A program made the translations under genes and the position numbers. The notes below the pieces were generated by a model that saw nothing but the letters and a program-made list of their open reading frames with translations, did no database searches and was not told where the DNA came from. Below are positions 6,694 to 12,772 of a DNA stretch of 18,798 bases, piece by piece. Within the stretch, counting starts at the first letter, position 1. Every line of letters begins with the position of its first letter. The stretch is from the NCBI GenBank assembly GCA_035491935.1, contig DATJJW010000280.1, positions 1 through 18,798 on the forward strand, in the 5' to 3' direction. This DNA comes from DATJJW01 sp035491935. GTDB lineage: Bacteria > Pseudomonadota > Alphaproteobacteria > ATCC43930 > CGMCC-115725.

Positions 6694-7476
6694 ATGACCA
6701 GGCTGCTCGATCCCGATGAACCCGCTCCCGTCATCCTGACGCAAGGCAGCGATCCCGATTGCCCCTTCCTGATCCTGTGCGATCACGCCGGGCGGCGCGT
6801 GCCCAGACGCCTCGGCGATCTCGGCCTCCGCCAGGCCGATCTCGTCCGGCACATCGCCTGGGACATCGGCGTCGCCGGCACCTGCGCGCATCTGGCCGCC
6901 GCGCTCGGCGCCACGACGATATCCCAGGTCTATTCGCGCCTGGTCATCGACTGCAACCGCACGCCCGGCCATGTCTCTTCAATCCCACGCGTCAGCGAGA
7001 TGACCGAGATTCCGGGCAATTTGAACCTCGGCGACGCCGAAAGATGCCAGCGTGAGGCGGAAATATTGCTGCCCTACCACCAGGCGATCGAATCCGAGAT
7101 CGACCGTCGCCAGGCCGTCGGCCAGGAGACGGTCGTGATCGCGCTGCACAGCTTCACGCCGGTCTATATGGGCATGGCCCGGCCATGGCATGCGGGCGTG
7201 CTGCACGACCGCAACCCCGGCTTCGCCCTGGCATTGGGCCAGGCACTGCGCCAAGCCACCGGCCAGATGATTGGCGACAACGAGCCCTATCGGCTGACCG
7301 ATGCGTCGGACTTCACCGTGCCCCATCATGCCGAGGCGCGAAACCTGCCTTATGTCGAGCTGGAGATCCGCCAGGACCTGATCGACGAGGAAGCCGGCCA
7401 GCGCCGCTGGGCCGAGCTTCTGCGCCGCCTGCTGCCGGAGGTCCTGGCCGCCCATCTTCCTAAGGTACCGTGCTAA
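6694..7476 (+). CDS. N-formylglutamate amidohydrolase family protein
   Basis: Family of zinc-type hydrolases that release formate from N-formyl-glutamate, used in some histidine degradation routes; the substrate here is unproven. The 260-residue product has the family motifs CDHAG (29-33), HIAWDIG (53-59), YSRLVIDCNR (80-89), ALHSFTPVY (150-158) and the C-terminal VELEIRQDLI (221-230). It is cytosolic, with no signal peptide. The ATG at 6694 lacks a clear Shine-Dalgarno. No hut genes are in the window, so a link with histidine catabolism cannot be made from context. It is divergent from the phosphodiesterase gene and 114 bases upstream of the tiny ORF at 7591, with no terminator seen between them. 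Confidence 0.88.
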   Translation: MTRLLDPDEPAPVILTQGSDPDCPFLILCDHAGRRVPRRLGDLGLRQADLVRHIAWDIGVAGTCAHLAAALGATTISQVYSRLVIDCNRTPGHVSSIPRVSEMTEIPGNLNLGDAERCQREAEILLPYHQAIESEIDRRQAVGQETVVIALHSFTPVYMGMARPWHAGVLHDRNPGFALALGQALRQATGQMIGDNEPYRLTDASDFTVPHHAEARNLPYVELEIRQDLIDEEAGQRRWAELLRRLLPEVLAAHLPKVPC

Positions 7477-7526
7477 GCCCGAACTGCAAGCCCAGGAAAA
7501 ACAACGAGGCGCAGCGCGATTTATCC

Positions 7527-7555
7527 TTGCGATACGGCCGCGCAAGTGTTCTCAT
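7527..7555 (+). promoter_or_regulatory. Possible promoter for the 26-codon ORF
   Basis: TTGCGA and TCTCAT are separated by 17 bases. This would start transcription near 7562, about 13 bases before the long Shine-Dalgarno. The -10 matches only four of six positions, so this is weak. Confidence 0.25.
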
Positions 7556-7574
7556 CAACGGGTCCGAAACCATC

Positions 7575-7589
7575 GAAAGGAGGTGATCC
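7575..7589 (+). promoter_or_regulatory. Ultra-long Shine-Dalgarno (15 nt complementary to 16S 3' end)
   Basis: GAAAGGAGGTGATCC is the reverse complement of the conserved bacterial 16S rRNA 3' terminus GGATCACCTCCTTTC. Typical Shine-Dalgarno matches are 4-8 bases. The core GGAGG ends seven bases before the GTG at 7591. Similarity to 16S stops after GATCC, so this is not a fragment of an rRNA gene. Confidence 0.8.
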
Positions 7590-7590
7590 T

Positions 7591-7671
7591 GTGTCTAACC
7601 ATCGACAGGCGCGGCCGTCGGCTGCCATGACCGGGACCATCACCCTCGCGGAGATCGCGGGCGGCCGATAA
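7591..7671 (+). CDS. 26-residue peptide with ultra-strong ribosome-binding site
   Basis: GTG start directly after the 15-base Shine-Dalgarno, ending with TAA at 7669-7671. The peptide runs (M)SNHRQARPSAAM followed by TGTITLAEIAGGR: polar N-terminal half, mildly hydrophobic C-terminal half, no signal peptide or membrane segment. I recognise no family. A strong terminator follows 47 bases after the stop, so the transcript can be very short. It could be a small functional protein, a leader peptide, or an RNA whose purpose is to bind the ribosome. The Shine-Dalgarno makes translation initiation here very likely; the role is unknown. An upstream transcript from the amidohydrolase gene could also reach it. 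Confidence 0.6.
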   Translation: MSNHRQARPSAAMTGTITLAEIAGGR

Positions 7672-7718
7672 ACCGGTAGCGAAACCGACAGGCCGCAACG
7701 CCTGTTCCAAAGTGGGGA

Positions 7719-7749
7719 GGGAGGTGCCGACACGGCATCTCCCTTTCTT
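7719..7749 (+). terminator. Rho-independent terminator after the 26-codon ORF
   Basis: An 11-bp stem (GGGAGGTGCCG with CGGCATCTCCC, one G-U pair) with an ACA loop is followed by TTTCTT. This marks the end of the plus-strand transcript carrying the tiny ORF. Confidence 0.8.
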
Positions 7750-7825
7750 CATTCGCCTGTCTTCATTCCGGGCCTTCTTTTCGTTTCAGGCACGCCGTTG
7801 TTTGTGAAGAGATGAGCCAAAACAC

Positions 7826-7863
7826 AAAAAGCCCCATCCGGTCGTCACCGGCGGGGCTTTTTT
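7826..7863. terminator. Bidirectional rho-independent terminator
   Basis: AAAAAGCCCC pairs with GGGGCTTTTT, with an inner CCGGT/ACCGG stem, giving U-tracts on both strands. On the minus strand it terminates the receiver gene ending at 7888; on the plus strand it backs up the terminator at 7719. Confidence 0.9.
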
Positions 7864-7887
7864 ACGGGAATTCGTCGTACCGGTTGT

Positions 7888-8265
7888 CTAGCTGTTGAGC
7901 GAGTCCCGCACCGTATTCAGCATCAGGTCGATACGGTAAGGCTTGGGCACGATCGGCATATTGGCCGGCGGCCGACGAATCATGTAGCCGGTCGTGAACA
8001 CAACCTTGAGATTGGGGTAAAGCTCCACCGCCCGCCCGGCCAGCTCCACGCCGTCCATGCCGGGCATGCGGATGTCGGTAAACAGCAAGCGCACATCCGG
8101 ATGCTGGCGCAGGCTGTCCAGAGCCGCCTCGCCGCTACTTGCTTCCAATACTGAGAATCCGGTGTCCTCAAGCATCATGACTGCCAGATCCCGCACCTGC
8201 GGGTCGTCGTCGACGACCAATATGGTCGGACCGGCTTGAGATACTTCAAGACGATCTTCCAACAT
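7888..8265 (-). CDS. Single-domain response regulator (CheY-like receiver, FxTGY type)
   Basis: A 125-residue stand-alone receiver that would be phosphorylated by a histidine kinase and act through protein contact. Landmarks: acidic pocket VVDDDP (Asp19, Asp20), phosphoacceptor Asp64 in FTDIRMPGMDG, switch Thr91 in VVFTTGYM, and Lys108 in VPKPYR. There is no output domain. The FTTGY segment resembles the FATGY-type receivers of alphaproteobacterial stress pathways, including partners of HWE/HisKA_2 kinases; this resemblance is suggestive only. The ATG at 8265 has AAAGG eight bases upstream. An upstream in-frame start at 8415 is less likely, as those 50 residues are unlike a receiver. No kinase gene is in the window. 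It is divergent from the CsbD-like gene. Confidence 0.9.
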   Translation of the reverse strand: MLEDRLEVSQAGPTILVVDDDPQVRDLAVMMLEDTGFSVLEASSGEAALDSLRQHPDVRLLFTDIRMPGMDGVELAGRAVELYPNLKVVFTTGYMIRRPPANMPIVPKPYRIDLMLNTVRDSLNS

Positions 8266-8310
8266 GGATTCGCCTTTCGAGTAGTTGTCGCCAAGTTTCC
8301 AATGCCCCTG

Positions 8311-8351
8311 AACTTGATTTTGTTCCGTAAAATCATAATCGGTATCAAGTT
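8311..8351. promoter_or_regulatory. Inverted repeat AACTTGAT ... ATCAAGTT upstream of the receiver gene
   Basis: Perfect 8-bp arms with 25 bases between them, plus another CAAGTT at 8292-8297, so the CAAGTT motif occurs three times in 60 bases. The space between the arms is AT-rich and contains TATGAT on the minus strand (8332-8337). Operator function is inferred. Confidence 0.35.
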
Positions 8352-8498
8352 TGGCGTGCATAGCGGTCTTGCTCTGCCAACAATCCGCTCTCCAGGCAAC
8401 CAATCCGGCGACCAAAATTTATTTCAATGACGCCGGACGCAAGAAGCCGGCCCCCGTCACGGTCTTCAGCCGAGTGTTACACGAAAGGAGAAACAGGA

Positions 8499-8753
8499 AT
8501 GACCGCTACCGCCTTCGAGGGCACGATCCGCAGCATGGCCGGGAAGATGCAGGAAACCGTCGGCAACGCCACCGGCGACAGGATGACCTTGTTCCGCGGC
8601 AAGTTGAATCAAGCCGCCGGCCAGATGCAGGAGGCCTATGGCAATGCGTTGGGCGAGGCGCGCAGCTTCACCAGCGAGCGCCCGCTGACGGCCGTGTTGG
8701 CGGCTCTGGGTGTCGGCGTCCTGATCGGTGCGATCGCCGCCGGCCGCCGCTGA
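8499..8753 (+). CDS. CsbD-like stress protein with C-terminal membrane anchor
   Basis: An 84-residue protein. Residues about 5-55 show the CsbD pattern of short amphipathic repeats (KMQETVGNATGD, then RGKLNQAAGQMQEAYGNALG). Residues 60-84 are ERPLTAVLAALG followed by VGVLIGAIAAGRR, a glycine-rich hydrophobic helix ending in arginines, like the tail of DUF883/ElaB-type membrane proteins. The predicted form is a cytoplasmic helical domain tethered to the inner membrane. CsbD-family genes are often induced by general stress; the molecular function is unknown. The ATG at 8499 has AAAGGAG eight bases upstream, a strong site suggesting high expression. A strong hairpin follows the stop by 23 bases. 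Confidence 0.85.
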   Translation: MTATAFEGTIRSMAGKMQETVGNATGDRMTLFRGKLNQAAGQMQEAYGNALGEARSFTSERPLTAVLAALGVGVLIGAIAAGRR

Positions 8754-8776
8754 TCGCCCGTTTCCCTACGCCTTTC

Positions 8777-8810
8777 ACGACCGGCCCGGGCCCTGCCCGC
8801 GGCCGGTCGT
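8777..8810. terminator. Strong hairpin after the CsbD-like gene
   Basis: Ten perfect pairs (ACGACCGGCC with GGCCGGTCGT) plus an inner CGGG/CCCG stem. There is no T-tract, so it may be a terminator of the non-U type or an RNA 3' stabiliser. Confidence 0.5.
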
Positions 8811-8842
8811 ATCGTATCCGAATGCATGTCTGGCCGACAAAA

Positions 8843-8880
8843 GCAGCACATAAGCCGATTCGTCCATCGGCTTTTGCTGC
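8843..8880. terminator. Second hairpin, possible terminator
   Basis: AAGCCGAT pairs with ATCGGCTT, flanked by an outer GCAGCA/TGCTGC stem. TTTT follows the inner stem on the plus strand, so the inner hairpin alone could terminate. The outer stem would compete with that. Confidence 0.4.
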
Positions 8881-8953
8881 GGGCTGTGTTATCAATGAAG
8901 GCGCTAAGGAGTCATTGCGGCTTACTAACCGACGATTTTCCCCAGCAAAGCGT

Positions 8954-8972
8954 TGCCGGACGCAATCCGGCA
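8954..8972 (+). promoter_or_regulatory. Hairpin in the cold-shock gene leader
   Basis: TGCCGGA and TCCGGCA form a 7-bp stem with a CGCAA loop, about 100 bases before the cold-shock start codon. Structured leaders are common in cold-shock mRNAs; a role here is inference. Confidence 0.35.
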
Positions 8973-9073
8973 TGAACGGGACAGCAGCGATAGAAGCTAT
9001 GACGGCATTGTACGACCTAACCGAAGCAAGCCGGCACCCGCCCCTTAACGACTGAAGATAATGAGCGAATACG

Positions 9074-9772
9074 ATGAGTAGAGGTAACCAGTTCCGTGAG
9101 CCGAGGCGGCGCGGTTTCGAGGACGATTTTGCACCGTCCCACGGTCGCCGTGACGGCCCGCCTTCGCGGGGCTTTGGCGGCGGTGGCGCCGGCGGTGGCG
9201 GCGGTGGTCATACGCCGAGCACCCCGTCGGGACCGGCGGTCGAGGCGAAGGTGAAGTGGTTCAACCCGGAAAAGGGTTTCGGCTTCGTCGAGCTCTCGGA
9301 AGGCGGCAGTGACGCTTTCCTGCACATCAACGCGCTCCACGCCGCGGGCGCCGACACGGTGGCACCGGGCTCCACGCTCCGCGTCCATGTCGGCCAGGGC
9401 ATGAAGGGCGCGCAGGTCACCAGCGTCGTCAGCATCGACGCCAGCACGGCGACGCCCGACCAGGGCGGCGGCGGCCATGGTGGTGGTGGCGGCTTCGGTA
9501 GCCCGCGTCCGCCGCGTAGCGGCAGCCGTGGTGGTGGCCATCAGGTCGACCCCTCGAACGCGGTCGACGCGGTCGGCATGGTGAAGTGGTTCAATTCGGA
9601 GAAGGGCTTCGGCTTCGTCGCCTGCAATGACGGGCTGAAGGACGTCTTCATCCATATTTCGGTGCTCAACGCCGCCGGCATCAGCCATCTGGCCGAGGGC
9701 CAGCAGGTCTCGATGCGCATCGTCGAGACGCCGAAGGGCCGCGAAGCCGTCTCGGTGTCCCTGAACGACTGA
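9074..9772 (+). CDS. Double cold-shock-domain protein
   Basis: A nucleic-acid-binding protein with two cold-shock domains, of the kind found in alphaproteobacteria; binds single-stranded RNA/DNA and is linked with cold and stress adaptation. The 232 residues contain a basic, disordered N-terminus (1-55, with RRRGFEDDFAP and a glycine run), domain 1 (about 56-121: KWFNPEKGFGFV, AFLHI), a Gly/Pro/Arg-rich linker (about 125-160) and domain 2 (about 165-231: KWFNSEKGFGFV, VFIHI). Both domains keep the RNP1 and RNP2 aromatic residues, so both should bind nucleic acid. The ATG at 9074 has only a weak GAG-type ribosome-binding site. A strong terminator follows. I use no symbol because csp numbering cannot be inferred. 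Confidence 0.92.
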   Translation: MSRGNQFREPRRRGFEDDFAPSHGRRDGPPSRGFGGGGAGGGGGGHTPSTPSGPAVEAKVKWFNPEKGFGFVELSEGGSDAFLHINALHAAGADTVAPGSTLRVHVGQGMKGAQVTSVVSIDASTATPDQGGGGHGGGGGFGSPRPPRSGSRGGGHQVDPSNAVDAVGMVKWFNSEKGFGFVACNDGLKDVFIHISVLNAAGISHLAEGQQVSMRIVETPKGREAVSVSLND

Positions 9773-9796
9773 GACCGGCCTTAAAGCCACGAAGAA

Positions 9797-9831
9797 AGAA
9801 GCCGTCCGGGTCGCCCCCGGACGGCTTTTTT
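9797..9831. terminator. Rho-independent terminator, probably bidirectional
   Basis: GCCGTCCGGG and CCCGGACGGC form a 10-bp stem followed by TTTTTT on the plus strand, ending the cold-shock gene. On the minus strand the stem is followed by TTCTTTCTTC, which would also serve the convergent hydrolase gene. Confidence 0.92.
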
Positions 9832-9838
9832 CTTGGCT

Positions 9839-10954
9839 TCAATCGAAAGTAAGGTCGCCCGCGACCAGGCCGCGGCTGTCCTCGCCCGCCGGCATCGGCG
9901 CCAGGAGCGCGTCGACCGCGGATTCGGGCAGATCCTCGAGCCGCGCGGGATCCCAGCGCGGCGCATTGTCCTTGTCGACCAAGATCGAGCGCACGCCCTC
10001 GGCGAAATCATGGCCCGTCACCATGCGCACGGCCATGCGGTAATCATCCACCAGCACCCTCTCGATGCTCTGGCCACGACCGGCATGCATCCGCCGCCAG
10101 GTCGCGCGCAGCGACAAGGGCGAGGCACGGCGGAGCACCGCCAGCGCATCGACCCGCCAATCCGTCTGGTCGCCGCCGGCCGACAGTACGGATTGCAGGG
10201 CCGCGATCACACCCTCCACCGTGTCAGGCGCGAAGGCCGCCTCGATGCCTTTCTGTCGCGTAGCCAGATAACCTGATGGCGCCCCACCGGCATTGGCGGC
10301 GATCGCCGCCTCGATGGTGGCGGGATCCAGGCTGGGCGCGTCGGTCAGACGGCCGATCAGATCGTCGAGCGCGGCATTCGGCATGTAATGGGTGGCGAGC
10401 CCGCTCCACAGCGCATCGCCCGGCCCCAGCCGCGTGCCGGTCATGGCGAGATAAAGGCCGACCCGGCCCGGGCAGCGGTTAAGATACCAGGTGGCGCCGA
10501 CATCGGGGAACAGGCCCAGCACCGTTTCCGGCATCGCCATCACCGTCGTCTCCGTGACGATGCGGTAGCGGCCATGGATCGACAACCCCATGCCGCCGCC
10601 CATGACGATGCCGCCGACCAGCGCGATGAACGGCTTCTTATAGCGGTTGATGCGGTGATTGACCGTGTATTCCGAGCGGAAGAAGGCGCGGCCCAGCCGC
10701 TCGCGCGCCACCGGATCCTTGATCGTGCCGACGCTGCGCACGTCGCCGCCGGCGCAGAAGGCCCGGCCGCCCGCGCCCATGATCAGCACGGCGTCGATCG
10801 CGTCGTCCCGCTCCCATTCGGCAAGCAACTGGTCGAGCGTCTCGACCATGCCCAGGCTGAGCGCATTCAGTGCCTTCGGCCTGTTGAGGGTGATGACGCC
10901 TAAGCGGCCGTTCCGCTCGGCAATGATCTCGGGCTCCGTTGCCATTTCGCTCAT
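9839..10954 (-). CDS. 3-hydroxyisobutyryl-CoA hydrolase (enoyl-CoA hydratase/isomerase family)
   Basis: Hydrolyses 3-hydroxyisobutyryl-CoA to free acid in valine degradation (cytosol). The 371 residues match the HIBCH length of about 350-380, longer than typical crotonases. Signatures: AFCAGGDVRS (65-74, oxyanion region), GGGMGLSIHGRYRI (119-132), and AMPETVLGLFPDVGATW (140-156), with the HIBCH catalytic pair Glu143 and Asp151. The C-terminal half has the family's extra helical region. The ATG at 10954 has GGGGCGG upstream; ATG at residue 4 is an alternative. No other valine-pathway genes are nearby. A generic enoyl-CoA hydratase annotation is possible, but the PET...PDVG signature favours the hydrolase. 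Confidence 0.9.
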   Translation of the reverse strand: MSEMATEPEIIAERNGRLGVITLNRPKALNALSLGMVETLDQLLAEWERDDAIDAVLIMGAGGRAFCAGGDVRSVGTIKDPVARERLGRAFFRSEYTVNHRINRYKKPFIALVGGIVMGGGMGLSIHGRYRIVTETTVMAMPETVLGLFPDVGATWYLNRCPGRVGLYLAMTGTRLGPGDALWSGLATHYMPNAALDDLIGRLTDAPSLDPATIEAAIAANAGGAPSGYLATRQKGIEAAFAPDTVEGVIAALQSVLSAGGDQTDWRVDALAVLRRASPLSLRATWRRMHAGRGQSIERVLVDDYRMAVRMVTGHDFAEGVRSILVDKDNAPRWDPARLEDLPESAVDALLAPMPAGEDSRGLVAGDLTFD

Positions 10955-11139
10955 ATCCGCCCCGGCTTCGTGTCGTTGCCGGGGACTATAGCGTCAGATC
11001 CGGGGAGCGCCCGAGAATTCGCTCTGCCGAGTCAAATGTCGCGGCTTTCGAGACCCGGCGCGCAGCGGACCAACGTCCGTAAGCACCGGAAGCGCAGAAG
11101 GCAGCCTCAGGCGGCCGGCGGCGTAGCATTCTCCGACGC

Positions 11140-12660
11140 TCACGCCGGCAAGCCGAGCAATTCATCATAGATGCGACGATATCTGGCGGCCGAACCCCGC
11201 CAGGAGAAATCGCGGCACATGCCGGCACGCTGCAGCCGGTGCCAGAGATCGGGCCGGGCATAGAGCTTCAACGCCCGATCGACGGCATCAAGCAGGCCCA
11301 CGGCATTGGCGGCCGCGAACTGGAAGCCGGTGGCGCTGCCATCGGCCAGCGCCGTCTCGTCGGCGTCGGTCACGGAATCGCGCAAGCCGCCGACCGCTCG
11401 CACGATCGGCACCGCACCGTAATGCATGGCATAGAGCGGGGTAAGGCCGCAGGGCTCGAAACGCGCGCCATGCAAGAGGATGTCGCCCCCGGCAAGCAGC
11501 TGATGCGCCCAAACTTCATTATAGCCGATACGCACCGCGACCCGGCCGGGTGCCCGGCCCGGCCAGCCGGCGAAGCCCAGCTCCAACGATCGCGCGCCCT
11601 TGCCGAGGATCGCCACCTGCAGCCGCTCGCGCTCCATCAGATCATGCATGACGTCGAGCAGCACATCCGCCATCTTCTGCGTCTCGATACGCGCGGCATA
11701 GACGAAGAGCGGCGCTTGCACATCCGGGACCAGGCCCCACTCGCGCTGCACCGCCAGCTTGCAGGCGGCGCGGCCGGCCAGCGTGTCCGCGGAATATCGC
11801 TGGGCGATATCGGGATCGGTCTCGGGGTTCCAGATAGTCCCGTCGATGCCGTTGAGGATGCCGTGAAGGTCTGCGCGACGATGGGCCAACACGCCTTCCA
11901 TGCCCATGCCGAATTCCGGTGTGGTGATCTCCTCGGCATAGGATGGGCTGACCGTGGTCAGCTTGTCGGCCAGCGCGATCGCGCCCTTGAGGAAGGAGAT
12001 CTGGCCGAAATACTCGCAGCCTTCGATCGAGAACGCCCCTACCGGCAGGTTGAGCGCCGGCAGCAGATCGGCCGGGTAGTTGCCCTGGAAGGCCAGGTTG
12101 TGCAGCGTCATGATGGTGCGCGGCCGGCGCCCCTGCTGGAAATGCAGCAATACTGGAACGAGGCCGGTGTGCCAGTCATTGCAATGCACGATATCGGCAC
12201 GCCATCCGGGCATCACACGGCCCATGGCGAGTTCGGCCGCGGCATGGCAAAAGGCGGCGAAACGGATTGCGTTATCCGGCCATTCGATCCCGTTTTGGTC
12301 GACATAGAGGCCGCCGGCGCGGCGGAAGGATTGCGGCTGGTCGAGGATCACCACCCGCAGGTCGGTCTCCGGCATGGTGCCGATCAACAGACGGGCGCTG
12401 CCCCCGGGCAGCCCTTCCAGTTGGCACAGCTCACGCAGGTCCGATATCACCTCGAAAGCGCTGTCGTAGCCCGGCATCATCAGGATCAGGTCGATGTCGC
12501 CGTCGCGGCTCAATTCGCGCGGCAATGCGGCGCTGACATCCGCCAGGCCGCCGGTCTTGGCAATCGGATAGATTTCCGAGGAGACGAAAAGGGCACGTAT
12601 CCGGTTCGACAGGCTTATCGGCATCCAGGAACAACTGCTGGAATCCGCGCTCGAGACCAT
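11140..12660 (-). CDS. glgA: Glycogen synthase (ADP-glucose type, GT5)
   Basis: Adds glucose from ADP-glucose to the growing alpha-1,4-glucan. About 506 residues, in the family range of 475-530. Motifs: KTGGLADV (from residue 35, ADP-glucose binding), HCNDWHTGLVP, TLHNLAFQGNY, RIETQK (retaining the Arg and Lys of the phosphate site, though the surrounding text differs from the usual SRLxxQKG), and RFEPCGLTPLYAMHYG, with the catalytic Glu at 402. The start is uncertain: ATG 12660 is chosen because GGGGG lies just upstream; GTG 12672 and ATG 12624 are in frame, and the family N-terminus begins near the latter. No other glg gene is visible, so it is isolated here. It lies about 110 bases after the AsmA-like gene on the same strand. 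Confidence 0.92.
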   Translation of the reverse strand: MVSSADSSSCSWMPISLSNRIRALFVSSEIYPIAKTGGLADVSAALPRELSRDGDIDLILMMPGYDSAFEVISDLRELCQLEGLPGGSARLLIGTMPETDLRVVILDQPQSFRRAGGLYVDQNGIEWPDNAIRFAAFCHAAAELAMGRVMPGWRADIVHCNDWHTGLVPVLLHFQQGRRPRTIMTLHNLAFQGNYPADLLPALNLPVGAFSIEGCEYFGQISFLKGAIALADKLTTVSPSYAEEITTPEFGMGMEGVLAHRRADLHGILNGIDGTIWNPETDPDIAQRYSADTLAGRAACKLAVQREWGLVPDVQAPLFVYAARIETQKMADVLLDVMHDLMERERLQVAILGKGARSLELGFAGWPGRAPGRVAVRIGYNEVWAHQLLAGGDILLHGARFEPCGLTPLYAMHYGAVPIVRAVGGLRDSVTDADETALADGSATGFQFAAANAVGLLDAVDRALKLYARPDLWHRLQRAGMCRDFSWRGSAARYRRIYDELLGLPA

Positions 12661-12772
12661 GCTAGCCCCCACTGCTTGGTAGGGCAGCGACCGGAACGCG
12701 CGTGCCTACGCAGCCAGAACAGTCAACGCGTTTTTTGGTTGCGCCGCAACATGAGATTTTCCTGCGGCCGAC

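Larger units (their letters stand above)
8754..9073. other. Intergenic leader region before the cold-shock gene
   Basis: 320 bases between the CsbD-like and cold-shock genes. It holds three hairpins (8777-8810, 8843-8880, 8954-8972). Two short open frames (8895-8975 and 8972-9055, overlapping as ATGA) lack ribosome-binding sites and the G/C third-position bias, so I treat them as non-coding. The part after 8880 may be a structured leader of the cold-shock mRNA. Confidence 0.5.

Noticed and set aside
7575..7589. Possible fragment of a 16S rRNA gene
   Set aside because: Similarity stops after the 15 bases complementary to the 16S 3' end; the neighbouring bases do not continue the rRNA sequence, and spacing to a start codon fits a ribosome-binding site.
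8895..9055. Two overlapping short frames (ATGA junction) before the cold-shock gene
   Set aside because: No ribosome-binding sites and no G/C third-position bias; the ATGA overlap looks accidental.
12721..12772. GTTGC-GGC-GCAAC hairpin with an adjacent T/A run between the AsmA-like gene and glgA
   Set aside because: On the minus strand the run after the stem is A-rich, not T-rich, so it is not a terminator for the AsmA-like gene.
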